Part shown: one piece after another, positions 33,230-43,890 of the stretch
Layout: each line of letters opens with the position of its first letter
Position numbering within the stretch: the stretch's first letter is position 1
The notes under the pieces: model-generated
What the model was told of the DNA's origin: nothing
The model's input: only the letters and a program-made list of their open reading frames with translations
The model's database searches: none
Program-made: the position numbers and the translations under genes
Assembly: GCF_000003195.3 (NCBI RefSeq)
Contig: NC_012879.2
Span: 41,112,338 to 41,176,337 of the forward strand
Source of the DNA: Sorghum bicolor
Lineage: Eukaryota > Streptophyta > Magnoliopsida > Poales > Poaceae
Reading direction: 5' to 3'
DNA length: 64,000 nucleotides

Positions 33230-36200
33230 TCAGATGTTCAGCAGCGCTTGGATTGCTGATATGGCGCGCAGCCGAATCTGATTGGCTGTCTCTATCTCTT
33301 TGATATCATCATCGGCAGAACCTTCTATCGGCTTCAGCTTCCTCTTCAGCTGCAGCGCTTTGCGACCATGGACGTTTCGTTCTTGTTCAAGGTGCTTGAT
33401 GGTCTCCGGCAGTTGACTCTCTTCTTGCTGGGCTTGGGACAGAGCGTCCTCTACTTGCTTGAGTTCGGCCAGTAGAGCTTCTCTTTTTGCCAATAGATCA
33501 GACACTTTCTGCTTCAGTGCATCACCTGAGGACTTTAAGGTGCCGATGTTCTTATGTTTCTCATCGGCTAGGAGTTTTTCTTTCATCATCTCCTCAGAAA
33601 GCTGGATTTGAGCGGCTCTATCGGCAAGGCGTTGAGTGGCTCTCTGGTACTGTAGCTGGCGGCTTTCTAGGTGTGCAGCATGGAAGAGTGTTTCTTCAGC
33701 ATCGGCAGGAAGTTGGCCTCTAAGGGTCTTGAACAGGGCTTTGGCTGGGTCAGAATCATTGACCAGTTGAGTTGTGTCTTGATGAAGTATGGCCGATAGC
33801 TCTTCCAGCTTAGCTCTGGTTTCTGCCGATACAGTTCCAACTGCCCGGGAGGAGCTTGCTTCCTCGCCTTCTTCTTCGAAGATATCAATGGCGAAGGAGA
33901 ATAAGCTGTTGGGAGAATCTTGTTCCTGAAAATGAAGACGAAATAAGTCAGTTTTATGGTCAAAACTTCGGCAGACGATACTGGTGGAAAATTGGATGAC
34001 TTACTTGCTTCAAGGCGATTTCTTGCCTTTGACTCAAAAATGCCGATGGAGCTACAGGTTGATCGGCAAATATTGCCGATGGAACGATATCGCCTGAAAG
34101 AAGACAGGAAGGATTATGAGACTAAATGAGAATAAGTTTATCGGCGGAAGTATTGTTGAGATATGTTACCCGGAGGAGAGAGAACAGCTGCCTGAGTCGG
34201 GGAAACCGCCGATGATATAACTGGGCCTGCCAGGCCAGTTGTTTGTTCACTTACGTCAGCTGATGTACCTGCCGTTTGAGGTTCTTCCTGCTGGGGTTCT
34301 TCCATCTGTGGTGCTTCCTGTATTGGTTGGGGAGATGGTGCTTGCTGTGTCTGGACTTCTGGAGGAGAAGGGGAAGATTCCACCGGGATTGGGGACACCG
34401 GAGGAGGAGTTGCCACTTTCTGGCGCTTTGTTCCAGCCTTAGCACCCTGGGTGCCCTTCCTCTTTGGCTGGCTAGACTGGGGGGCATCGGCACCTTGGCG
34501 TTTGGCTTTTGCCGATGCACCAGTTTGCTGCAACAACAAAAAGGAGTTTATGAGCACAGATAACCGATACAAAGATAGTCAGCATAAATGAAAAAGGTTT
34601 TAACAGATTGCCTTGAAAGCTTGCGCCAGAGTAGAAGCAGTTACCGTTGGTGATGTCTGAGTTTTCCTGGTGGTAACTTTCTTGAGACGCGCACCCCGGT
34701 GCACGATGGAAGCCAGAGTGGGAGCATAATGGCCGATTGAGGAGATCGGGCCTGATGGGAATAAGTCGATCGGCTTGCCACTCCTGCTAACCGATGTGGG
34801 GGTGTTGTCAATCTGCAAAAGGAATACAGGGGTAAGTTACCGATGGGAATAGTATTGGAAAATGAGACATCGGTTTAAAATACTTACAGTGTCATCAGGG
34901 ACTTCGTATTCGGGGTCGATCATGCCGCGGTATGAGAGGGCCGATCTGCAGAATAGATTCTCTTTCCATTCTGCCCACCATAGCTTGTATGCCTGAGTGA
35001 TAAAGGCAGCTGGAACCCATTCTGACAGATCTACATCTGTATCGGCATTTGGTGGTAGCTGGGCTACTCGAGTCCACTCGAGGAGGTTGGCGATGGGTTC
35101 TCTGGGCTTTATTACATCAGCATAAGGAAGTGCAATCGGCAATTGGCCGAAAGCTAGCTGGCGAGCTAATGCCGATGGGTTATAAAATTCATAGGTTTGG
35201 GGGGAGGTTTTCGTGCTACCGAAAAAATTCACTGGTATGGCTCTGGGAGTCACGATTGCCATCATCACCTCATTGTCCCTGTCAAGAGCTTCATCAAATG
35301 GATTGAAGGTCAGAGGGAGCATGCTGTCTGGGTCGTCATAAGCCAGCCATGGTCGTTCATCTCTGGCCAGACACTCATACAGAGTCTCGAAGAATCGGCC
35401 GATCTGATCCGGATTGTTCCCTGAACCGGGTAAGACTATAACGGCTTCACCAAAGTTCAAGGGGGCACGCGTTGCCGATTCCTCTTCACCTAACACATGA
35501 TTCTCGGCTATATCTCTTGGGAAGTGCTGTGAGAACAAGTTGAAATCAAGGCGCTTATGCAGGTGCAGATTGAGCCACATATTAATAAACCACCAGGGGC
35601 CTCCCAAGTTGCCGATGGATTGGCCAAGCAGGAGTTTCTGGGCTACCTGATGAAGAAGGTGGTAAACAGCGCCGAGGAAATATCGGCCGAGAGGAAATTG
35701 GCCGCCGCTAGCCAGTCTTTCTGCTGCCGATAGATAGACAGAAGTCGGTCCTGCCGATCGACCACAGAATACAAACTTGTCCAGCCACATGTTCAGAAAG
35801 GTGGTTTGCTCCTTTGTGGTGACAGAACCTCTCCCGCGGTACTTCTGGATGTACCCTGACCAACCGCCGATAGCGCGAGTCTCCACTTTGGCACTGGGGG
35901 CGGTATCAAAAAAGTGGGTGCTATCGGCAGAAGATATATCTAGCCCAGTAAGCATGGCTACATCGGCAAGGGTAGGAGAAGCAGGGCCGTGGCCAAAAAC
36001 AAAAGCATTGAGAGTGTCTGACCAAAAGTAGGATGCAGCTATCAGCAATGACTCGTTCCTGTGCATATCGGCAATGGATAGCCTAATGCATTGAGCTAGC
36101 TTCCTCTCACCCCATTGAACTTCATAAGAATTGCTGACCCTCAAGAACCAATCTTTCCACCCTACAGTAGGGCTGGGCCAAGAACGAAAGGTGTCTTTCC

Positions 36201-36490
36201 ACAGATCTAAAGAAAAATTTTCAGCTCTAAAGGGAATCCTGTTGGTTTCTGCATTGATAAGGTCGGTTGGATCTGGATCCCCTAGAGGGCCGAGGCACTG
36301 AAGGTGTGGTTGATCGGTAGGGATGACAATTTTGTTGGACAACTCCTAGTGTTTTGGGGAATAAAAATACAAAGAAAAAGGAAAAGGAAAATGTTCGGTA
36401 AGATGAATCGCAGATGAACAGGAATGCGAGAAAAAGGTACAACAGATGAGATGGAAGTCTGACCTCAGGGACGATGAAGCCAATGGCCAT
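33230..36490 (-). CDS. Antisense six-exon gene in element E: plant-mobile-domain-like protein with coiled coil
   Basis: Exons read on the minus strand: 36490-36464, 36345-34888, 34812-34612, 34527-34170, 34093-34005, 33925-33230. Introns are 118, 75, 84, 76 and 79 bp. All end in AG; donors are GT except intron 3, which would use GC (AAG/GCAATC). Phases are 0,0,0,1,0 and the joined frame is open for about 942 codons. The ATG at 36490 is in a good context (AAGATGG) and is the first after the likely transcription start. Exon 2 resembles a plant mobile domain ('WKDWFLRVSN', 'ASYFWSDTLNAF', 'TLADVAMLTGLDI' near residues 134-146). Exon 4 is proline/glutamine-rich with basic clusters ('KRKGTQGAKAGTKRQK'), a possible nuclear signal. 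Exon 6 is a long coiled coil ('KQKVSDLLAKREALLAELKQ'). Function is unknown; a captured host gene or a long-standing antisense gene of the lineage are both possible. Confidence 0.8.
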
Positions 36491-36639
36491 CTTGTCGTGA
36501 AGAGGACGTTGGAGGGCACCGGAGTTGATGAAGAAGAGTGCTTGTCGGAGGTCTTGAGGGTTGTAGATGGCGCCGCCGCTGGAAAAGCAAAGTTGGATAG
36601 TAGAATGGTGTAATGGGGGAGGAGTACCCAAGAAGGAAC

Positions 36640-36647
36640 TATTTATA
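36640..36647 (-). promoter_or_regulatory. TATA box of the antisense gene
   Basis: Minus strand 'GTCCTATAAATAGTTCC'. A start about 30 bases downstream (near 36612) would give a 5' UTR of roughly 120 bases before the ATG at 36490. It lies about 480 bases inside the 3' LTR edge, so the gene has its own promoter rather than relying on antisense LTR activity. Confidence 0.6.
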
Positions 36648-36659
36648 GGACAAGATGGG

Positions 36660-37115
36660 CAAGGGCAAATCCGTCTTATCTCTTTGCCGCATCCGAGAAG
36701 CCCGAGGGTACTCAGGTGGATATGGTAACTGTTCGCACGGTAATCCAGGGATTGTGCAGGTGATTTGACAGGAAGCGGTCATTATCTAAAGATATTTTAC
36801 TGTGCGCGATCTCCTGGTCGGTCCATCGGCGATATTCTATAACGGTCATCTTGCCGATGGGCGGATAGACGGGGGGTAACCGTTTTTTGCGAATATCCTG
36901 GTCAGAGCATCGGCAGATCTTTATAACGGAATTGTTGCCGATGTACTACCAAGAAAGATGCCCGTTTAGGAAGTTGGGAATTTCGAGGAATCTGCGGAGG
37001 ATTAGGATCAGAGTTGTCCAGATTGAGGTTGTCGGTTACCGGATTAGGAGCATTAATTGCGGAGAAGGTATCATTACTGCAGAGAATTTCGGAGCATTAA
37101 TAGTTTTATACTCCG
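36660..37115 (+). other. Region between antisense promoter and 3' LTR of E
   Basis: No ORF. Contains a repeated theme of ATCGGC/GCCGAT with TATAACGG ('GATATTCTATAACGGTCATC' and 'GATCTTTATAACGGAATTG', about 36830-36930), a loose direct repeat that could be part of an upstream regulatory region. Confidence 0.4.
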
Positions 37116-37130
37116 AAACTGGGGGGCATG
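37116..37130 (+). other. Element E polypurine tract
   Basis: 'GAAACTGGGGGGCATG' directly precedes the 3' LTR start at 37131. Confidence 0.7.
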
Positions 37131-37819
37131 TGTTGACACCGTTTTTGGGCACGTGTCCAGGATGGCAGGATAGGGTGGCAGTACAATGCGGGTTGCTGAT
37201 GAGGATGGTTGCCGATGAGGGAGAGGTTGAATGTGACTAAGTCCACAGGCAGTAATATGGTGCCGATGGCTGGATAAAAAGGTCTGCCGATGACTATGGC
37301 AAGGGGATTGCCGATGACGCGAAGGAGGAGTCCGGAAGCTGCCAGTTGTCATCTGGAGGAGTTTCGGTTTGTTACGAAGGATAGTTTTATTATTTCCTTA
37401 GTTATTTGCATCGTTTTGTATACGGATTCCGTGTAATTTGGAATTCGAATTCTAATCGTGTCTGGTCGTAGCTCTTTGAGCCGGGTATAAATATAAACCC
37501 TAAGACCTTGTAATCAAGATATCAAGAAATCAATCAAACACACGTTTTTACTCATATTCCAGCATCTACTTTTCGACGACTTCGTCATACTTTTTCCTTT
37601 TTATTACGAGTTCTTAGGAATTCGTCGACTTAAGCTCGACGTGTTCTCGAGTTCCGCGTGAGTACCTCTTAGCCGTGACATCCGGGCGCATCGCTGTTGT
37701 CAGGACTAAAGTATTCGAGTTATCACCTTTGCCGATAGCAAGGTCAAATCGGCTGGCACGCCTTAACGTTTGAATCGGGTATTAGCCCTTTGTGTTTGCA
37801 GATCAGTTTTGCATCAACA
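37131..37819 (+). repeat. Element E 3' LTR (689 bp)
   Basis: Same length as the 5' LTR and nearly identical. Followed directly by the target duplication GATTT. Confidence 0.95.
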
Positions 37820-37824
37820 GATTT

Positions 37825-38390
37825 ATAACTCCAAATTAACCAACCCAACTGATTCAGCATGTTTAGTCCTTTAATCTTTGTTCCTAGTACTACCTCCATG
37901 CTCCCACACTCCTAATCATATGAGCTAAAATGTTGCACATTAAATCTTTGGGAAGATATAAAGAAAAAGACATATACATAAATAGATTATTTTCCATAAA
38001 ATTGAGCGATCTGATGTGACAAAACTTTTAAATGCTACACTCATGAACTTATCACCCATCAACTTTGTCTTGTGCTTAAGGATAGAGAAGAATAAATATA
38101 CTTTTGGTTATGTTGGTGTTTTCCATCAACAGGGCCCATGCACTTGATCTCTGCCTTATCTCTATGAGCAGGTACACTTGGAGCAAAACATGGTGGAGTT
38201 TTACAACTCCTAGATTCCACCAAGTGAAGGACCTAGATCTACAAACACAAACACACTGAGCAGGATGCTGCCAACGCTACACTTCGAACTGCTGGGCAAT
38301 CGAAGAACATGGGTGACACCGTATCAAGAGGTGCAGACGTCAAGGTCCGCACCTGAATCAAATGGCGCACCTAAAGAATGAACACGGTGA
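37825..38390 (+). pseudogene. F1 continuation after E, with gag-tail remnant
   Basis: 37825-38140 continues the non-coding region and matches I 58860-59150. At about 38150-38390 a coding-like segment appears: 'EFYNS', a stop, 'IPPSEGP', and then 'MLPTLHFELLGNRRTWVTPYQE', ending at 'NGAPKE'. The same segment occurs reversed in H (48830-48562) with an open frame. It is the C-terminal part of the Athila-like gag ORF, separated from the main gag by about 1.2 kb without an open frame. Here it has a stop and a frame change. Confidence 0.55.
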
Positions 38391-40598
38391 GAAGTCTTGT
38401 TCAGAAGCCTTAAAACATTGAACCCTCGCCAAAAGTTAAAATCCCATATTTATCCTTTTTGCATTCCCTTTTTCCTTAAATTATTTACTTTCCTTAAATA
38501 GCTTGTTAGTTAATTATGCTATCTTGAATATAAATTAGAAATGTTAAAAACAGTAAGCCCTATGTGAGTATGCTCGTGGCATAAAACCCATAAGTACATT
38601 CACTGTGGTGGCGTAAAAATAAAAATATTCCTGACCTATAAAAATGAAAATATAAAAATAAATTTATGATCCTACCAAAGAGAGTAATATTTATTAGAGG
38701 AAGCTCAACATGATAAAGGCAAAGAGATTTTATGCTAACACTTAACCAGTTTCACAAAGCTTTGTTGTCTATTTGGGCTCCACAGAATTCAAGGATCAAA
38801 GAAGACTAGCAGACGAAGGACATCCTAATCGCTGTTAGGGTGCTGCCGACATTCAAATACACCTCCGCCACCTGCTAGCTACATCAGAAGAAATTACGTT
38901 AAAATCCAGCTTGGGGGAGAGCACCCCCATTTACCCAGCTAAGTGTTTATATTCACATTTATACTTTACTCAAATAATAAAAAGATGCATAATCATAAAA
39001 ACCTAAATAAAGATTTTATGCTTATATATATCTTTTCTTAGTTTGCTAAATAAATCAATAAATAAAGTTTGCTATGAACCCTCATGATAAGCGCTCACAT
39101 GGAAATGATGAATAGTTGCTCTGCCATGACTAGTTCTCAAAATTGAATTCTCTCTCAAGTTTAGACATGACTGTTATGAATTAAGATTTGCTCTAAACCT
39201 GAACTTATGGGAAGACTACTTGATCTAAAGTCTATGTCGTTAACGGATATAATAAGGGAAGATTGAGTTGTTGTTTATCTGTTCCTAGAGATGCTAGAAT
39301 TCTGGAGAATTTTATCTTTAAAAATCTTTAAAATGTTGCATGATGAGTTCCTGTATGATGAGAGTTTAAAATCCTACCACAGCCATATATACATGCTTAT
39401 TAGACTATGAACCATACATTTACTTTTTACTACTTATGAGCATTGAGTGTGGTCAAGCTGTGTAGACCCTTAGGAGCTTGTCATGCGGTTAAAATCAAGA
39501 TTCACTTGCACGTTCACTCATACATGCCGCTTCTACTCCGAAAGTACGCATCCACATACATCCACTCATTTCCATCTCCAGATTCACCCAAAATTATTCT
39601 ACACCTATCCGGGAGAGAATAGCCAAAAACATTATCCCATTCCAGTTTTTCCCTGTGAAATAAATGCTCGAGATATTTTCGTTACTACCACTTGCTACAT
39701 TATTCTAGGAGGGTGAGTGCTCTAAAAAAAGAGAGAGAAGAAAAAAGAAAAAAAATATGAGGAAGTAAAAAGGGGCAAGTGCCCGGAACCTCGAAGAAAA
39801 AAAAAAGGTGAGACGAGAGGTAATAATGGACAAGTGTCCAACAGTAGAATTAGGGGTACAAGATACCCACCTGAGAGAAAAGAAAAAGAAAATATAGAGC
39901 ATCTCATTCCCCTCAAAAAGCTTCAAAGTGCAAGAAAGGTATGTGTCCCCTCAAAAGAGCAAACGTAGAATTAGACTTTCACCATTGTTTTCACCATTAT
40001 CACCATCATCACCATACACCATTCATTAGCCACACATGCACATCTTGATTTGACTTATTGAATTGTTCTTCTAGATCCATGGTTTGACTATATAATAAAT
40101 GTCTTGTAAGTATGTATTAGCTATCTCCCACCTATGAGCTCCAGATATCAAAACCTTATTAGAGTAGGGTGAGAGAGAAGGTAATGTCACTATGCCTCAT
40201 ACCACAAATACCACATACTTTGAGAGAAGGCATATAACATCATTGCCTTGGTAAGGATCTAGAAATACCACAAAACAGAGATTTGAGAGAGTCATACGAA
40301 GGAATCTCTAAGTTTTATTTGAAAATCTGCAAAAAAAACTCCAGAGCTATAGTTGCTCAAAGAATAAGAGACATGGTGCTTGACTTGACCATTCTATCTT
40401 TTAACTGCTCAAGACATAAGTGACGGTTGCAAGCCCCATGGTGAAAGGTAAAATGAGTAAGTTTTAAGTCTTAACAGTTTACTCTAACTCAGAGATAAGA
40501 CCTTGTTTGAAAGCATGTGTACCGTCAACTTTCTAAGGCATTGCAGCAATTTTTGATCCATCACTAAGTCTATCCTTGCTCAGGGACGAGCAAGAGGT
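38391..40598 (+). other. F1 conserved non-coding 3' block
   Basis: 2.2 kb with no usable ORF but clearly alignable to the H (46395-48561), J (50123-52144) and I (60298-62298) blocks. Landmarks in order: 'TTGTTGTCTATTTGGGCTCC', 'CAGCTTGGGGGAGAGCACCC' (38907-38927), a purine-rich run (39718-39790), 'CACCATTATCACCATCATC' and 'GCTCAGGGACGAGCAAGAGG'. Confidence 0.75.
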
Positions 40599-40613
40599 AA
40601 GCTTGGGGGAGTT
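40599..40613 (+). other. F1 polypurine tract
   Basis: 'AAGCTTGGGGGAGTT' immediately before the LTR start TGTTGACGG. The identical tract precedes the I 3' LTR (62299-62313). Confidence 0.75.
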
Positions 40614-41384
40614 TGTTGACGGTCCTTAAGTATCAAGTTTAATCATCAAATAAACAAAGAAAAGGATCCAAATGCAACCAACACCCAGACTTAGGGTTTT
40701 ATCTGACAGAATTCCACGAGTTTTGGTGTTTGTCTATTTCTGCAGGGGGTTATCAGGAAATATGGAGGAAAGGCCCACACGTTGGGTTTACATAGAGATA
40801 TTAACGTGCCGCGCAATTTTCTATCATCTAGAAGACTCTAGAAGCCACGGGAACGAACGGAAAGCCAAGCGGGCTCGGGGACAGGGCACCCGCCCTCCCC
40901 CCTTGGGCGCCCGCCCTGCTACAGGAACCAATCAGGCTCCGCCTCGTGGATCATGCTTCACCGACCTAAAGGATTAAGGTAAACCGTGCGATTAATGTCG
41001 GTTTGATCCGACGGTCTATATTCATTTGGAGGGACTATATAAGCAGACCCCCTGGCCCCTAGAGGAGACAACCCCTTCATCCCTATTCATTATTCATAGA
41101 CAGAGCAAAAGCTAGGGTTTGGAGATGAGAGCTCTCCTCTCTTCTCTAAACTAGAGTAGATCTAGATAGTAGCGAGATGGAGAGCGAGGGGAGATTGGAG
41201 GAGAGGCCGGCCTGTCAGTTCTTCCTCCAGTTGTACTTCGCCATGATCAAGCTCTAATGAAGCTTGCTCATGGGATGACTCTAGTAATCTACTTGTATTT
41301 CATTATGCAATTACTATTCATGTATGTTCTGGTTCACAACTCTTTTGAGTACTTTTAATCTATAGGACCCTATAGGTTAGAGTT
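40614..41384 (+). repeat. F1 3' LTR, truncated after about 771 bp
   Basis: Follows the 5' LTR closely up to 'CTATAGGTTAGAGTT' and then stops abruptly. The following bases match the C leader (from 23389), so the last 570 bases of the LTR are missing through a rearrangement. Confidence 0.85.
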
Positions 41385-41385
41385 C

Positions 41386-42308
41386 ACAATTCAGGTATGG
41401 ATGTGTGATGACCGCACTATGCTACCTTGTGGTCAAATGGTAGAGGTAGCCTTCATATATGAATTAGCTATATATGTCACTAGATTTAAATTATGCAACA
41501 TCGCACCTACGCTCGGGTAAGTGTGAGCTGTGAGAGCATGATCGTCCAAACGGTGGTCTACGAGAGTGTTCACAGTGGTTTCTAGAGTGGTTGCATGTTT
41601 TAACCATGGAACTATGAAAGAAACTTAATTAGGGAGCAATTAATTTCTGGGTAGATGTGGTGTCAATGCTTGCACATGCTGGGGTATGCGTAATCAGTGT
41701 GCACTTAGTTTACTGCTTTCTTGAGTGATATATTGGGAACTATTTGGCCGCAATGACGTTTTGTGCAGGTACACTAACAGCACACGTGTAAATCGTTAGT
41801 AACGTATTGAGAGGCGAATGTATGCCACCGCATATCCGTTAGAATGGTAATTTTCTAAGTTGTGAGGACGTATGGAACGTGTATGCATCATTTCACACTC
41901 ATACATACATTCTATCTACTCCTTCTCTTACAAATATTGTCCCTTTTAAATTAAAAAGCTTCTCTTAAATAATCTCCTCTCACCCATAATTGTTCCTTTC
42001 ACAGATGGATGTGCCTGCTTCACCTCTCCCTAGTGACACCTTTCTGAGCGAGTTTAGTACTCGTACCCTGTTGTGAAAGAGTGCTGCAGTCAGTGGGGTA
42101 TATGGAGCCACCTCAGTAATCTTGGTGGGAGATGGATATGCAGGGAGGCTTGTGTTGGTTCGCAGTGCGTGGAGTTGTCCCTCGACATGATGACAAGCCC
42201 GCATGGTTAGGCTGGAACTACAATGCAGATGGGCAGAATCCTTGGGAGGCAGCTCAGGTTGCCGCCCATGCCATTCTGCTCAATATCTGTCAGAGGTTTG
42301 GTGATGAG
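41386..42308 (+). repeat. Second copy of the C leader and start of the pre-gag ORF
   Basis: Homologous to 23389-24304 over its whole length with scattered substitutions and a small insertion near 41920. Contains the pre-gag ATG at 42005 ('MDVPASPLPSDTF'), a frame break near 42075, then 'MDMQGGLCWFAVRGVVPRHD' and 'PWEAAQVAAHAILLNICQRF'. It ends at the same base as the first copy, in ATGAG, followed by an LTR. Confidence 0.85.
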
Positions 42309-43613
42309 TGTTGACGGTCCTTAAGTATCAAGTTTAATCATCAAATAAACAAAGAAAAGGATCCAAATGCAACCAACACCTAGACTTAGGGTTTTATCTG
42401 ACAGAATTCCACGAGTTTTGTTGTTTGTCTATTTCTGCAGGGGGTTATCAAGAAAAAATGGAGGAAAGGCCCACACGTCGGGTTTACATAGAGATATTAA
42501 CATGCCGCGCAATTTTCTATCATCTAGAAGACTCTAGATGCCACGGGAACGAACGGGAAGCCGAGCGGGCTCGAGGACAGGGCGCCCGTCCTCCTCCCTT
42601 GGGCGCCCGCCCTGCTACAAGAACCAATCGGGCTTCGCCTCGCGGATCATGCTCCACCGACCTAAAGGATTATGGAAAACCGTGTGATTAATGTCGGTTT
42701 GATCCGACGGTCCATATTCATTTGGAGGGACTATATAAGCAGACCCCTTGGCCCCTGGAGGAGACAACCCCTTCATCCCTATTCATTATTCATAGACAGA
42801 GCAAAAGCTAGGGTTTAGAGATGAGAGCTCTCCTCTCTTCTCTAAACTAGAGTAGATCTAGATAGTAGCCTGTCGGTTCTTCCTCTTGTTGTACTTCGCC
42901 ATGATCAAGCTCTAATCAAGCTTGCTCATGGGATGACTCTGGTAATCTACTTCTATTTCATTATGCAATTACTATTCATGTATGTTCTGGTTCACAACTC
43001 TTTTGAGTACTTTTAATCTATAGGACCCTATAGGTTAGAGTTGTAGTGTAGGTGTAAGCGTGGTGCTTAGACTTAGATTACTTGTGGATATCCCCTGTCT
43101 AGCCGGATCATGTGGTAGGCTACGTAGGTGACAGTTACATTGGTCCCCTATAGTTCACCTCCCGTTAGCAGGACGGGTAGGGTTTATCGGCCTATGGATA
43201 AGCATCCTTTGTGGTGTATTCTTATCACGTGGTTCGTCCCAGACATAGACATACCCCTTTGAAGTAGAGAAACCATAGTTATCCTCTCTATTCTCCTACC
43301 ATTGCCCATATACTAGATTGCTCTACTCTCTATTCCCATATTATCACTCATTGTTATCTTACCATTAATATTGTTCTTATTCAATTCTACCATCTTTCTT
43401 GTTTATACCTATCTATCTATCTAGGTTAAGTTAGAGCATAGATCAGTTCTCTCATTTTCCTGTGGATACGATAAAACCTTTAACCGGGTAAAAGCTACAA
43501 CGGTATCCGTGCGCTTGCGGATTTATCTATGTGCATATAAATACCATAGTACACTCTAGTGCCATGCTAGGGATAACAACCTTGTATTCAAGTGGTGTTA
43601 GCAAGTGTCAACA
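42309..43613 (+). repeat. F-family solo LTR (1305 bp), TSD ATGAG
   Basis: TGTTGACGG...GTGTCAACA flanked by ATGAG on both sides (42304-42308 and 43614-43618). No PBS or polypurine tract adjoins it, and C sequence continues directly, so it is a solo LTR left by LTR-LTR recombination. A deletion of about 38 bases relative to F1 lies near 42868. Confidence 0.9.
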
Positions 43614-43618
43614 ATGAG

Positions 43619-43890
43619 CTAACAGGAGGGCCAGCGGCTTCCATTCCTCATGCGGACCCAACAGTGGCAGAGTGGAAGCAGGCTGAATGTTGATCATTGG
43701 TCCGAGGTTGTGGAGAGCGAGCTGAGAGGTCCAGTCCTGCGATGAGTGCTATGGTGGTTGTACTCAAGCTGTTTAGTTAGTGAGAGGACACCTATGTGCA
43801 GGTGATGAGGGCTATTCATTAGGCCCAAGAGATGCAACAGAAGGCTAAAAAGCGTCCTCGCAAGTTTCACAAGCAAGCTAGACTCCTAGG
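43619..43890 (+). pseudogene. Element C pre-gag ORF, continuation
   Basis: Continues the ORF interrupted at the ATGAG site: 'LTGGPAASIPHADPTVAEWK' corresponds to the same segment in A, then 'RGCGERAERSSPAMSAM' and the coiled-coil start 'KFHKQARLL', with stops. G interrupts it at 43890. Confidence 0.75.

Larger units (their letters stand above)
28317..37819 (+). mobile_element. Element E: young Tat-lineage Ty3/gypsy element (9503 bp), TSD GATTT
   Basis: Both LTRs (28317-29005 and 37131-37819, 689 bp each) differ at only two positions that I can find (T/C near 28476 and G/A near 28728). The 5-bp duplication GATTT is perfect (28312-28316 and 37820-37824). The uninterrupted target is seen in element I ('ATGTATGATTTATAACTCC', about 58851). 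Internal order: PBS, short gag end with protease, pol, then a 4-kb 3' region with an antisense multi-exon gene. Dual RNase H marks the Tat lineage. Two differences in 689 bp imply an insertion of the order of 0.1 million years at commonly used grass LTR rates (inference). Confidence 0.95.
24305..41384 (+). mobile_element. Element F1: Athila-like gag-bearing element, host of element E
   Basis: 5' LTR 24305-25646, PBS 25654-25671, gag 25804-27357, non-coding region interrupted by E (28317-37819), gag tail remnant, 2.2-kb non-coding block, polypurine tract, and a 3' LTR truncated at 41384. There is no RT, RNase H or integrase. The left target site reads ATGAG (24300-24304). PBS TGGCGCC-TTGCCGGGGA and the gag type indicate the Athila lineage. 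Confidence 0.85.
15641..43890 (+). mobile_element. Element C: old Tekay/Del-like element that hosts B, D, F1, the solo LTR and G
   Basis: Pieces of one plus-strand element of the A family: a 5' LTR truncated on its left by B (15641-23217, split by D), PBS, leader, and the pre-gag ORF as far as its coiled coil (to 43890). G then interrupts it and the rest is beyond the window. The pieces are collinear with A (A positions 4082-6600 and 2700-4080 in reverse complement). One internal segment is present twice (23389-24304 and 41386-42308). Confidence 0.8.

Noticed and set aside
36491..36631. Longer first exon of the antisense gene, open up to 36631
   Set aside because: No ATG in that part; it starts at a TTG and covers the likely 5' UTR. 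The ATG at 36490 is the first available.
42309..43613. Independent second insertion of an F element at an ATGAG hot spot
   Set aside because: The flank on its left is a copy of the same C segment ending at the same base; duplication of one insertion is simpler than two hits at one position.
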